The notes beneath the pieces are model-generated. The model was not told the DNA's origin and ran no database searches. It was given only the letters and a program-made list of their open reading frames with translations. A stretch of DNA of 64,000 bases, from assembly GCA_030637515.1 (NCBI GenBank), contig DAOWGM010000155.1, forward strand, positions 44,633 to 108,632, read 5' to 3'. Source of the stretch: Bacteroidales bacterium (GTDB taxonomy: Bacteria; Bacteroidota; Bacteroidia; Bacteroidales; UBA12077). Position numbers and translations under genes: made by a program. How positions within the stretch are numbered: position 1 is the first letter of the stretch; each line of letters starts with the position of its first letter. Positions 16,913 through 25,826 of this stretch are shown here, in pieces.

Positions 16913-17337
16913 TTGCAGACGGAAAAACTATATTGCAGTTTATTCCTCAAAGAGAACCAATGGTTATGGTCGAAAAACTTCATAAAGCTGAAGGAGGGCA
17001 AACCATAGGAAGTTTACAAATAAACGAAAGCAATATTTTTTGTAAAGATGGATTTTTACAAGAACCGGGCTTAATTGAAAACATAGCACAAACAGCAGCT
17101 GTTGGAGTTGGATTTGAATATAGAAATGAGAATAAGGATGTGCCAACAGGTTATATTGGAGCGGTTCAGAAACTTACCATTCATAGTTTACCCGAAATAG
17201 GTAAAACAATATTTACAGAAATAAATGTTGAACATAAAGTATTTAATACAACATTAATTAATGGTAAGATTTCCTGCGATGGTAATATAATCGCAGAATG
17301 CTCAATGAAAATCTTTTTAGACGAAAAAGGAAATTAG
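16891..17337 (+). CDS. Hotdog-fold 3-hydroxyacyl-ACP dehydratase, ApeP-like
   Basis: The 148-residue hotdog protein has the N-terminal FIPQREPMVMVEKL strand and the central helix PGLIENIAQTAA. The Glu (63) aligns with the catalytic Glu of FabZ. The FabZ GHFPG loop that carries the catalytic His is missing; the sequence runs FCKDGFLQEPG instead. It resembles the ApeP-type dehydratases of aryl polyene clusters. The other hotdog dehydratase (28073-28447) has the His but not the Glu, so the two may work as a heterodimer. Confidence 0.75.
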   Translation: MGIYDNVIADGKTILQFIPQREPMVMVEKLHKAEGGQTIGSLQINESNIFCKDGFLQEPGLIENIAQTAAVGVGFEYRNENKDVPTGYIGAVQKLTIHSLPEIGKTIFTEINVEHKVFNTTLINGKISCDGNIIAECSMKIFLDEKGN

Positions 17338-17427
17338 TATTTAGTAATAAGATATAAGTATTAAGACATTGGAATTAAATTATTGATTTTAACTTTGAAC
17401 TTGAAACATTAAACCTGAAACTAAATT
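17338..17427. other. Short AT-rich spacer
   Basis: The 90 bases contain low-complexity text such as TTAGTAATAAGATATAAGTATTAAG and CTTTGAACTTGAAAC, which looks like decayed dispersed repeat. It separates the dehydratase from the second HTH/BtrH pair and may hold a minor promoter. No gene is visible. Confidence 0.35.
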
Positions 17428-17832
17428 ATGGAAAAAGACAAAGTACCACAAGATGAAGGAATAACAGGAGGTGTATCACGTGAAGTGCAATATGCAATTG
17501 ACGAAAATGGAAAATACGTAAAAGTAATGAGCACCGGATGGGAGCCTAAGAATATTGTTAACGATCTTGCGTGGGAAGATATTCAAGAAATGGTTGAAAT
17601 TGCCAATGAAAAAATAAAATCAGGAAAAGCAAGTCCAATTATGCACTTTATGGCAAAAACCCAAATGGATGTTACTTTACTTTCTGATTATATTGAATTA
17701 CCCAAATGGAAAGTAAAAAGGCATCTAAAACCCAAATGTTTTAAAAAATTGAAACAAGAACAAATAGAAAAATACGCCAAAATATTTGAAATCAACGTAG
17801 ACGAATTAGTAAATTTTAATCCTGAAAAATAA
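17428..17832 (+). CDS. Small HTH-like partner of BtrH protein, second copy
   Basis: The 134-residue soluble protein's C-terminal half (about residues 85-130: LLSDYIELPKWKVKRHLKP, IEKYAKIFEINVDELV) aligns with the 166-residue protein at 9932-10432 and looks like a Cro/CI-type helix-turn-helix. The N-terminal part is unrelated in detail. It ends two bases before the second BtrH-like gene. Occurring twice beside BtrH, it is likely a functional partner, but DNA binding is only an inference. Confidence 0.6.
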   Translation: MEKDKVPQDEGITGGVSREVQYAIDENGKYVKVMSTGWEPKNIVNDLAWEDIQEMVEIANEKIKSGKASPIMHFMAKTQMDVTLLSDYIELPKWKVKRHLKPKCFKKLKQEQIEKYAKIFEINVDELVNFNPEK

Positions 17833-17834
17833 AT

Positions 17835-18839
17835 ATGAAATTAGATTTCGAACATATACCTGCCGGACATTGTGAAAATGGAGTAATTTCCAGTTTATTA
17901 AAATATCACGGTTTAAATTTAAGCGAAGCTATGATCTTTGGTATCGGTAGCGGATACTTTTTTGCATACATGCCATTTGTAAAAGTGAATGGAATTCCAT
18001 TAGCATCATTCAGACCAGTTCCCGGAATGATATTCACAAAAGCAGCGAAACGATTAGGAATAAAAATGAAAAAACAAACTTTTAGGAAACAACCTAAAAG
18101 AGCAATGGATGAACTTGATAAAGTATTAGAAAAGAAATTACCCGTTGGAATTCAATCAGGAGTTTATCATTTATCATACTTCCCTCCTGCATATCGTTTT
18201 CATTTCAACGCTCATAATCTTACTGTTTACGGAAAAGAAAATGACACTTACCTTATTAGTGATCCGGTTATGGAATATCCAACAACCCTCACTTATAATG
18301 AATTAAAGAAATCGAGGTTTGCTAAAGGTCCTTTAAGTCCAAATGGCAAAATGTATTATCCAATAAACATTCCTGAGAAGATTGATTTAAAACCAGCTAT
18401 CATCAAAGGAATTAAACAAACAGCTGATTGGATGTTAACAATACCTGTTCCTTTGTTTGGTGTTAAAGGAATTCGTTATTTATCAAAAAGAGTAAGAAAT
18501 TGGCCTGATAAACTTGGTCCTAAAAAAGCGGCATCTTATTTGGCACAATTAGTGCGTATGCTTGAAGAAATCGGAACCGGAGGTGCAGGATTTAGATTTA
18601 TTTATGCAGCATTTTTGCAGGAAGTAGCAGAAGTAATGCAAGACGACAGATACAATGAGATGTCAAAAGAAATGACGAAAATTGGCGATAAATGGAGAAA
18701 TTTTTCTTCTAAAGCTGCTCAGACTTGTAAAGGTCGATCCGCTGATCCTGACGGATACAATACTGTTGCAAATCTAATGCTTGAAATTGCCGATGATGAA
18801 GAAAAGTTTTTTACTGAATTAAAGAAACTAATAAAATAA
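17835..18839 (+). CDS. BtrH N-terminal domain / DUF4872 acyltransferase-like protein, second copy
   Basis: The 334-residue paralogue of 8922-9935 has HCENGVI with the putative nucleophilic Cys (about residue 13), FNAHNLTVYG for the His and LISDPVMEY for the Asp. GTGGAGFRFIYAAFLQ is shared at the C-terminal domain. It probably transfers an acyl group from an ACP to an acceptor. Its stop overlaps the ABC ATPase start (TAATG), coupling it to export genes, whereas the other copy is coupled to an ACP. Confidence 0.82.
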   Translation: MKLDFEHIPAGHCENGVISSLLKYHGLNLSEAMIFGIGSGYFFAYMPFVKVNGIPLASFRPVPGMIFTKAAKRLGIKMKKQTFRKQPKRAMDELDKVLEKKLPVGIQSGVYHLSYFPPAYRFHFNAHNLTVYGKENDTYLISDPVMEYPTTLTYNELKKSRFAKGPLSPNGKMYYPINIPEKIDLKPAIIKGIKQTADWMLTIPVPLFGVKGIRYLSKRVRNWPDKLGPKKAASYLAQLVRMLEEIGTGGAGFRFIYAAFLQEVAEVMQDDRYNEMSKEMTKIGDKWRNFSSKAAQTCKGRSADPDGYNTVANLMLEIADDEEKFFTELKKLIK

Positions 18840-19597
18840 TGCAGGAAAATAATCATATTATTGAATTAAAATATTTAACCAAATATTATAAAGGTTTAAA
18901 TGTTCCTGCCATCGATAATATTAGTCTGAATATAAATAGAGGCGAAATTTATGGTTTGCTTGGTCCAAATGGTGCAGGAAAAACAACCACAATTTCTATC
19001 CTATGTGGTTTATTCGGACCAACTTCAGGAAATGTATTTATTGATGGAATGGAATACCAGCATTCAGCTGAAAAAATAAAAAACATTATTGGCGTAGTTC
19101 CTCAAGATATAGCACTTTACCCATCGCTTACAGCCAAAGAAAATCTCACTTTCTTTGGCCGCATGTATGGACTTAAGGGTAAGCACTTAAAAACCCGAAT
19201 CGAGGAATGCCTTGAACTATTTGGTTTAGAGAAGAATGCTAACCGACGTATCAAAACCTTTTCAGGAGGTATGAAACGCAGGATTAATTTAATAGCTGGA
19301 ATTCTTCATAAACCAAAAATCATTTATCTTGATGAACCAACCGTAGGTATTGATGTTCAATCCAGAAATGTAATTCTTGATCACCTTCGAAATATTAATA
19401 AAGAAGGAACAACGATAATTTACACTTCTCATTATATGGAAGAAGCAGAAAATTTCTGCTCGAAAGTTGCTATTATTGATAAAGGGCATATTTTAATAGA
19501 AGGTAAGCCTAAAGATCTTATAAATAGTAAGGAAGAATACACTGATTTAGAAAGCATTTTCTTAAACATTACAGGTAGAGCTTTACGCGACGAATAA
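18839..19597 (+). CDS. ABC transporter ATP-binding protein
   Basis: The 252-residue ATPase has Walker A GPNGAGKTT, Q-loop VVPQDI, signature FSGGMKRR and Walker B IIYLDEP, followed by the switch His in TSHYMEE. It is the DrrA/CcmA-like exporter type that pairs with ABC-2 permeases. The permease gene follows after 11 bases. It likely drives export of the polyene lipid or its precursor across the inner membrane. Confidence 0.92.
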   Translation: MQENNHIIELKYLTKYYKGLNVPAIDNISLNINRGEIYGLLGPNGAGKTTTISILCGLFGPTSGNVFIDGMEYQHSAEKIKNIIGVVPQDIALYPSLTAKENLTFFGRMYGLKGKHLKTRIEECLELFGLEKNANRRIKTFSGGMKRRINLIAGILHKPKIIYLDEPTVGIDVQSRNVILDHLRNINKEGTTIIYTSHYMEEAENFCSKVAIIDKGHILIEGKPKDLINSKEEYTDLESIFLNITGRALRDE

Positions 19598-19608
19598 ATT
19601 AGATTAAT

Positions 19609-20892
19609 ATGCATAGATTATTATCATCGATATATAAAGAATTATTAGTACTTATAAGAGACAAAGCCGGTCTGGCAATATTATTTATAATGCCTTTGGC
19701 TCTAATCCTTATTATGACAGTAATTCAGGATGCAACTTTCAGAACCGTTAAGGAAGTTAACATTTCAATGATTCTTGTAAATAATGACAAGGATAGCTTA
19801 GGAGAAGCAATTAGCGAAGGATTATATGCTTCAGAATTTTTTCAGATTGTTGAAGAAATAGATGGCAAAGAAATCACTAAAGAAATGGCTAAGGAATTAG
19901 TTGCAACAGGAAATTATAAAATCGGAATTATTATTCCTGAAAGAGCAACCGATGCAATACGCGGAAATGTTAATGCCTTGATTAATAAGTCTTTTAAATC
20001 ATTCAATATTGCAGGAGTTAAAAAAAGAACTAAAAAAAGCACTATTGATATAACCATCTTTATTGATCCGGCAACAAGCCAATCTTTTAAAAATATGGTG
20101 ATGAGCTCTTTAAAAGAGTTTACATCACAACTGGAGATAGAAATGTTCTTTAAGAATTTTTCCGAAGCTATTGCACAAATAATGCCTAGCCAAAAACCAA
20201 TCAAGTTTGAAAGTTTCGAAACAATAAAATACAAGGAAGTTTATGCTTCAACAACTGAAAATGAGATACTTCCGAACTCAGTTCAACATAATGTCCCGGC
20301 ATGGACTATGTTTGCCATGTTTTTTATTGTACTTCCACTTGCCGGAAATATTATTAAAGAACGTGACGACGGTAGCGCATTCAGGTTGAAAACGATGCCA
20401 GGATCATTTATAACAGTTATGTTTAGTAAAATTTTTGTTTTTCTGAGTGTTTCATTCCTGCACTTTATTTTAATGTTATTGGTAGGAGTTTACATTATGC
20501 CTACTCTTGGATTGCCTCAACTGGAAATTGGACCACATAAGATAGCATTAGGTGTAATGGCTATCGCTTCAGGATTAGCTGCAACTGGATATGGTGTAGC
20601 AATTGGAACTATTGCAACAACACATGAGCAAGCAGCAACCTTTGGAGCAGTATCAATAATTATTTTTGCTGCATTAGGTGGCATCTGGGTTCCGGTTTAT
20701 GTTATGCCGCATGCAGTAAAAATTATTAGTCAATTCTCTCCATTACATTGGGGATTAAATGGCTTCTATGATATTTTTCTTCGAGGTGGTGATTTATGGG
20801 TAATTGCAGCGGAAGCAGGAAAGCTTCTTATTTTCTTTGTCTTAATGCTATTTATAGCAGTAGTTTATAACAACTATAACAAAACAAAATAA
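19609..20892 (+). CDS. ABC-2 type transporter permease
   Basis: The 427-residue protein has an N-terminal membrane segment (LAILFIMPLALILIMTVI), a large extracytoplasmic domain (about residues 45-220) and five or more C-terminal segments, including MFAMFFIVLPLAGNIIKERDDGS. This is the ABC2_membrane_3 layout. It partners the ATPase immediately upstream. The signature NIIKERDDG is the usual loop contacting the ATPase. Confidence 0.88.
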   Translation: MHRLLSSIYKELLVLIRDKAGLAILFIMPLALILIMTVIQDATFRTVKEVNISMILVNNDKDSLGEAISEGLYASEFFQIVEEIDGKEITKEMAKELVATGNYKIGIIIPERATDAIRGNVNALINKSFKSFNIAGVKKRTKKSTIDITIFIDPATSQSFKNMVMSSLKEFTSQLEIEMFFKNFSEAIAQIMPSQKPIKFESFETIKYKEVYASTTENEILPNSVQHNVPAWTMFAMFFIVLPLAGNIIKERDDGSAFRLKTMPGSFITVMFSKIFVFLSVSFLHFILMLLVGVYIMPTLGLPQLEIGPHKIALGVMAIASGLAATGYGVAIGTIATTHEQAATFGAVSIIIFAALGGIWVPVYVMPHAVKIISQFSPLHWGLNGFYDIFLRGGDLWVIAAEAGKLLIFFVLMLFIAVVYNNYNKTK

Positions 20893-20910
20893 TTTAATAC
20901 TGGGAATTGG

Positions 20911-20937
20911 TAATTGATAATTGTTAATTGATAATTG
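20911..20937. repeat. Short tandem repeat before the thioesterase
   Basis: TAATTGATAATTG occurs twice, separated by one base, in the 55-base gap after the permease gene. It may be slippage-derived filler. It lies just ahead of a gene that starts with TTG. Confidence 0.5.
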
Positions 20938-20947
20938 AAAAATAAAA

Positions 20948-21376
20948 TTGGAAACAAAACCTCTCATTCATAGAACAGAAATTATTGTAAGATTTAGTGA
21001 AGTAGATTCAATGGGAATCGTTTGGCACGGAAATTATGCAAAATATTTTGAAGACGGACGCGAAGCATTTGGTAAAGCTTTAGGTTTAAGTTATCTTGTT
21101 GTATATGCTAATAAGTATTTAACTCCACTTGTTAAATTGAATTTCGAATACAAGACTCCACTTGAATACGGCGATTCTGCAATAATTGAGACAAAATATA
21201 TTGACCACGATGCTGCAAAAATTCATTTTAAATATACCATTTACAATAAGAAGAATAATCAAGTAGCTGCTACAGGTGAAAGTATTCAGGTATTTTTAAA
21301 TCTCGATCGTGAATTAGAACTTTTTTGTCCTGATTTCTTTCTTGATTGGAAAAGAAAAATGGGATTAATAAAGTAA
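20948..21376 (+). CDS. Hotdog thioesterase (4HBT / YbgC-like)
   Basis: The 142-residue protein has VRFSEVDSMGIVWHGNYAKYFED, the 4HBT signature with the catalytic Asp and HGNY. It would hydrolyse an acyl-thioester, either releasing the polyene acid or clearing stalled chains. The start is TTG: an in-frame stop (TGA at 20936) rules out an upstream start, and the next ATG would remove the active-site Asp. It has no clear ribosome binding site. It is followed by a ketosynthase. Confidence 0.85.
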   Translation: METKPLIHRTEIIVRFSEVDSMGIVWHGNYAKYFEDGREAFGKALGLSYLVVYANKYLTPLVKLNFEYKTPLEYGDSAIIETKYIDHDAAKIHFKYTIYNKKNNQVAATGESIQVFLNLDRELELFCPDFFLDWKRKMGLIK

Positions 21377-21393
21377 AAAAAACATTCTCATTT

Positions 21394-22554
21394 ATGGACT
21401 ATATATATGCAATTGCAGACAATATTATAACATCATTAGGTTTTACAAGTAAGGAAAACTTTGATAATTTAAAGCTTGGCAAATCCGGAATTAAGCAAAC
21501 AGTTGATCCTAAAATCACTCAGGTTCCAATGTATTGCTCACAGGTTGACTCAGAAAGATTAAATGCTGAATTTAAGAAACATGGTAATCCTGATGACTAT
21601 ACTCGTCTTGAAAAGATGATGATTTTATCAATCTATGATTCATTACAGCAAACTAATATTGATCCTTCAAACCCAGATACTTTATTTGTTTTTTCATCAG
21701 TAAAAGGAAATATTGATTTAATTGAAGATGAAAATCATCCTTTTGATAAAGAGAGAATGAATCTTTGGGCAATTTCTGATCAGGTATGTAAGTTCTTCAA
21801 TTCCACTGCAAAACCAGTCTTTGTTTCAAATGCCTGTATTTCAGGATTAACTTCAATAATTGTTGGTGCTGAATATTTGAAAAAGGGGAAATATAAAAAT
21901 GTAATTGTTTGTGGCGGAGATGTAGTTTCTGAATTTACGCCATCAGGTTTTCAATCATTCAAAGCAGTAAGTGACCAACCTTGCAAACCATTTGATGCAA
22001 ACAGAACAGGTATTACTTTAGGCGAAGGAGTTGGGACAATCATCCTATCTTCAGATAAAGATTTGGTTCAGGAAGAAAATCCAGTAGTTTTTCGAGGTGG
22101 TGCAAATACAAATGATGCGAATCATATTTCAGGACCCTCACGTACTGGAGACGGATTATATTATGCTATCAGAAATACATTAATCGAAGCAGGTAAAACA
22201 AACACTGAAATTGATTATATATCTGGTCACGGAACAGCTACTCCATACAACGATGAAATGGAATCAAAAGCAATAAAATGGGCTGAACTTGATCATGTTC
22301 CGGTAAATAGCTTAAAATCTTATTGGGGACATACACTTGGTGCTGCTGGTATTATTGAGTGTATTGCAGGTGTACATTCCATTATAGAAAACTGTTTAAT
22401 AGAAACATTGGGGTATGCAGAACACGGTGTTAGCGAACCAATTAATGTTATAAAAGAATTTAAGGAAACAGAAGTTAAAAACTTTTTAAAAACAGCATCA
22501 GGTTTTGGAGGTAGTAATGCTGCTGCTTACTTTTCTGAATTAAATGCAGACTAA
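21394..22554 (+). CDS. Beta-ketoacyl synthase, divergent but catalytically complete
   Basis: The ketosynthase keeps Cys in NACISGLTS, His in GHGTATPYND and Lys/His in NSLKSYWGHTLGAAG. The track start (21346) lies inside the thioesterase gene. ATG at 21394 (MDYIYAIADNI) is preferred, giving 386 residues. The N-terminus is unlike normal FabF (no VVVTG start), as in polyene-cluster ketosynthases. It may catalyse a specific early or late condensation. A fragment-like homologue follows 91 bases later. Confidence 0.82.
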   Translation: MDYIYAIADNIITSLGFTSKENFDNLKLGKSGIKQTVDPKITQVPMYCSQVDSERLNAEFKKHGNPDDYTRLEKMMILSIYDSLQQTNIDPSNPDTLFVFSSVKGNIDLIEDENHPFDKERMNLWAISDQVCKFFNSTAKPVFVSNACISGLTSIIVGAEYLKKGKYKNVIVCGGDVVSEFTPSGFQSFKAVSDQPCKPFDANRTGITLGEGVGTIILSSDKDLVQEENPVVFRGGANTNDANHISGPSRTGDGLYYAIRNTLIEAGKTNTEIDYISGHGTATPYNDEMESKAIKWAELDHVPVNSLKSYWGHTLGAAGIIECIAGVHSIIENCLIETLGYAEHGVSEPINVIKEFKETEVKNFLKTASGFGGSNAAAYFSELNAD

Positions 22555-22645
22555 CAGTCAATGACTGAAATAAATATTGAGAAACTCCTGAATATATTGC
22601 ATATTTAGTAGCACAATATTAAAGTCAGTTGAAATAAGATAAGCA

Positions 22646-23278
22646 ATGGAAAATAGTATATCAAAATATTGTATCATAAAACCTCACGAAGTTATTGTTG
22701 ACGGTAAATCTGAATTTATCGATCAAGAAAAAAATGATTTCGGCCCTTTTATGAAATCTGTATACAAACATTACGAAGTAAAATATCCAAAATATTTCAA
22801 AATGGATAATCTTTGTAAAGTAGCTTTTTTAGCATCTGAAATTGTTTTAAAAGGAAACGAACACATTAAGGAAATTGATCCTGTAAAAGTTGGTGTTATT
22901 CTGCAAAATTCACATTCCTCATTAGACACAGATACAAAGTACAACGATACAATAAAAGATAAATCGAATTATTTTCCAAGTCCTGCTGTTTTTGTTTATA
23001 CATTACCGAATGTAATGATTGGTGAAATATGCATTCGTAATAAATTTCAAGGAGAAAACACCTGCTTTATTGCTAAAGAATTTGATGTAGATTTTATCTC
23101 TGATCATGTTAACGAACTGTTAGATTCTGGAAAGTTAGATGCCTGCATTACAGGTTGGGCAGATTACATTGATGGTGAATATAGCGCAATCATGTTTTTA
23201 GTTGAAAAAAACAAGGAAAATAAAAAAGATAATATTAGTTTTAAACCCGAATTCATAAATCGATTAATAAGTAAATAG
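22646..23278 (+). CDS. Short ketosynthase-like protein without complete active site
   Basis: The 210-residue protein covers roughly the first half of a thiolase-fold ketosynthase. VGVILQNSHSSL matches the early strand, and PSPAVFVYTLPNVMIGEICIRNKFQG matches the segment before the active Cys. No His-containing NAHGT or KS-GH motifs exist, so it cannot condense alone. It sits between a ketosynthase and an ACP with a one-base-level gap to the latter. It is probably a structural or scaffolding partner rather than a broken gene, because the frame is clean and has its own ATG. Precise family uncertain. Confidence 0.6.
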   Translation: MENSISKYCIIKPHEVIVDGKSEFIDQEKNDFGPFMKSVYKHYEVKYPKYFKMDNLCKVAFLASEIVLKGNEHIKEIDPVKVGVILQNSHSSLDTDTKYNDTIKDKSNYFPSPAVFVYTLPNVMIGEICIRNKFQGENTCFIAKEFDVDFISDHVNELLDSGKLDACITGWADYIDGEYSAIMFLVEKNKENKKDNISFKPEFINRLISK

Positions 23279-23280
23279 AA

Positions 23281-23535
23281 ATGGAAGAGTTAATAATAAA
23301 AATCAAGCAACAGGTAATTGAGGTTTTAAATTTAGAAGATGTTGAACCTGCTGATATAGATACAGATTCACCTCTTTTTGGTGATGGTTTGGGACTTGAT
23401 TCGATTGATGCATTAGAGTTAATAGTTTTGTTAGAAAAACAATATGGAATAAAAATTGAAGATCCAAAAGATGGTAAAAAGATTTTCTATTCAATAAGAA
23501 CCATAGCAGAATATATCGAAGAAAAAAAGAAGTAA
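23281..23535 (+). CDS. Acyl carrier protein
   Basis: The 84-residue ACP has GLGLDSIDALELIVLLE. Related to the ACP at 8633-8908. It starts two bases after the short ketosynthase-like gene and precedes the ketosynthase/chain-length-factor pair, so it is the likely carrier during chain extension. Confidence 0.92.
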   Translation: MEELIIKIKQQVIEVLNLEDVEPADIDTDSPLFGDGLGLDSIDALELIVLLEKQYGIKIEDPKDGKKIFYSIRTIAEYIEEKKK

Positions 23536-23560
23536 CACAATTTAGTTGAAGGGTTAGTAG

Positions 23561-24760
23561 ATGTCACAAAGGATTTTTGTAACCGGCATAGGTATAATAA
23601 CAGGTATTGGAAATAACATTGACGAAACACTTGAGTCAATAAAGCAGAAGAAGTCGGGAGTTGCTGAAATAAAATATCTTAAGACAAATCATAAAGGGTC
23701 TATTCCTGTATCCGAAGTTAAACTTTCGGAAGATGAATTAATTGAAAGAGCAGGACTGGATAAAAACGAACCTTTTACCAGATCAACTTTAATTGGCATA
23801 ATTGCAGCTGACGAAGCTGTTAAAAATGCAGGAATTGAAGATATCAAAGAATACCGAACTGGATTGATTTCAGGCACTACAGTTGGTGGAATGGACAAAA
23901 GTGAACTTTACTACCGAGATCTTTTAGAAACAACAAACCATATTGAATACATCGAAACACATGATTGCGGAGATAGTACAGAACGTATTGCTGATTACGT
24001 TGGTGTAAAAGATTTTGTTTCAACAACGAGCACAGCTTGTTCTTCTGCAGCTAATTCAATGATTTTAGGAGCACGAATGATAAAAAATGGACTTCTTGAT
24101 CGCGTTGTTGCCGGAGGAATTGAATCATTAACAAAATACCATATGAATGGTTTCAATACCCTTATGATTCTTGATAAGGAGCAATGTAAACCATTTGATG
24201 ATAACCGCATGGGATTAAATTTAGGTGAAGGAGCAGCATTTCTTGTTCTTGAATCTGAAGAATTGGTTAAAAAAACAGGCAAAAAAGTACTTGCAGAATT
24301 AACAGGTTATGGAAATTCATGTGAGGCTTTCCATCAAACAGCATCAACACCGGAAGGTAAAGGTGCATTTAGGGCTATGAAAGAAGCTTTAGACAGAAGT
24401 GGTTTAAAACCTGAACAAATTGATTACATCAATGCTCACGGAACAGGAACAGACAATAATGATCTTTCTGAAGGCAGAGCAATTGAAACTCTTTTCGGAA
24501 CTAATCCACCAAAAGTAAGTTCAACCAAGGCGTATACAGGACACACAACAAGCGCTGCAGGTGGTGTTGAAGCCGTACTCTCAATTTTAGCTATTCAGAA
24601 TAATATGATTTTCCCGAACCTGAATTTTAAAACACAAATGAAAGAGTTGAGTTTTAGTCCTGTTACTGAACTTTTAGAAAATGTGAAGGTTGATCATGTA
24701 TTATCAAACTCATTTGGTTTCGGTGGAAATAACTCTGCGTTAATTTTTTCAAGATATTAG
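23561..24760 (+). CDS. Beta-ketoacyl-ACP synthase, KS of the KS-CLF pair
   Basis: The 399-residue FabF-like enzyme has the full set: Cys in TSTACSSAANS, His in NAHGTGTDNND, Lys in SSTKAY and His in TGHTTSAAGG. It ends one base before the next gene (a ketosynthase relative without the active Cys). This is the arrangement of type II polyketide and aryl polyene KS-CLF heterodimers. It would perform the repeated malonyl extensions. AAGGG precedes the ATG. Confidence 0.9.
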   Translation: MSQRIFVTGIGIITGIGNNIDETLESIKQKKSGVAEIKYLKTNHKGSIPVSEVKLSEDELIERAGLDKNEPFTRSTLIGIIAADEAVKNAGIEDIKEYRTGLISGTTVGGMDKSELYYRDLLETTNHIEYIETHDCGDSTERIADYVGVKDFVSTTSTACSSAANSMILGARMIKNGLLDRVVAGGIESLTKYHMNGFNTLMILDKEQCKPFDDNRMGLNLGEGAAFLVLESEELVKKTGKKVLAELTGYGNSCEAFHQTASTPEGKGAFRAMKEALDRSGLKPEQIDYINAHGTGTDNNDLSEGRAIETLFGTNPPKVSSTKAYTGHTTSAAGGVEAVLSILAIQNNMIFPNLNFKTQMKELSFSPVTELLENVKVDHVLSNSFGFGGNNSALIFSRY

Positions 24761-24761
24761 T

Positions 24762-25826
24762 ATGGAAGTTTATATACAAGGTATAGGTAATATATCTCCT
24801 CAAAATACTGTGGACAGTAACATTTTTTTAGATGATGTTGTTAGTCACGAAACAGAATTTATTTTATCTATTGCTCCTAATTACAAAGAATTTATAAATC
24901 CTATTCAACTTCGCCGTATGAGTAAGTTGATAAAAATGGGAATAAGTGCCTCAAAAATTTGTTTAGCTGATGCTGGAATTGAAAACCCGGGAGCAATTAT
25001 TACAGGAACCGGTTTAGGTCTTGTTGGCGATACAGAGAAGTTCCTGAATATGGTAATTGATAATGACGAAGAGCTTCTTGCTCCTACTGCATTTATTCAA
25101 TCTACTCATAATACAATTAGTGGACAGGTAGCAATTGCACTTAAATGTTTTAACTATAACAATACCTATTCTCATCGTGGATTTTCTTTTGAAAGTGCTC
25201 TACTTGACGGAATGCTTTTAATAAATGATAAAGATGCTGAAAATGTATTAGTTGGTGGTTTTGACGAGATTACACCTGAGCATCATCAAATTATTAAAAA
25301 AACGCGTTGGGTAAAAAATGAGACAATTAAAAGTTTAGAACTTTTAGATCATAAAACTCAGGGTACAGTTGTTGGCGAAGGTGTTGGATTCTTTTCTTTA
25401 ACTGGAAAAAAAGATGAAAACACGTATGCCAGGTTAAAAAATATAAAAACCATATATAAGCCTGAAAGTAAAGAAGAAATTGAAACTAAAATAGATCAGT
25501 TTCTTACTGAAAATGGTTTATCAAAAGATGATATTGATTTAGTTGTATTAGGATTAAATGGAAATGTTGATACAGATGATATTTATTATCATTTAGCTGA
25601 TAATTATTTTAACACCAATTATGCTTATTTCAAGCATCTTTCTGGTGATTATCATACAGTTGGAACATTTGCTTTGTGGTTTGCTGCAAATACTATAAAA
25701 CATCAGAAAGTACCTGAAGTTGCTCGTTTCAGAAAAGAAAACTTTACTGAAAAGCCAATAAAAAATGTATTGGTATATAATCATTTTAGAGAAGTTGATC
25801 ACTCCATATTTTTATTAGCTCAATGA
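24762..25826 (+). CDS. Chain-length-factor-like ketosynthase partner
   Basis: The 354-residue protein has the thiolase fold outline (IITGTGLGLVGDT, VLVGGFDEITPEHH, VVGEGVGFFSL). The nucleophile segment lacks Cys (TYSHRGFSFESALLD), and the NAHGTGT motif is replaced by VVLGLNGNVDTDD. A late His remains in GDYHTVG. It is therefore a non-condensing partner of the KS directly upstream, expected to set chain length. It overlaps the deacetylase start by four bases. Confidence 0.82.
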   Translation: MEVYIQGIGNISPQNTVDSNIFLDDVVSHETEFILSIAPNYKEFINPIQLRRMSKLIKMGISASKICLADAGIENPGAIITGTGLGLVGDTEKFLNMVIDNDEELLAPTAFIQSTHNTISGQVAIALKCFNYNNTYSHRGFSFESALLDGMLLINDKDAENVLVGGFDEITPEHHQIIKKTRWVKNETIKSLELLDHKTQGTVVGEGVGFFSLTGKKDENTYARLKNIKTIYKPESKEEIETKIDQFLTENGLSKDDIDLVVLGLNGNVDTDDIYYHLADNYFNTNYAYFKHLSGDYHTVGTFALWFAANTIKHQKVPEVARFRKENFTEKPIKNVLVYNHFREVDHSIFLLAQ

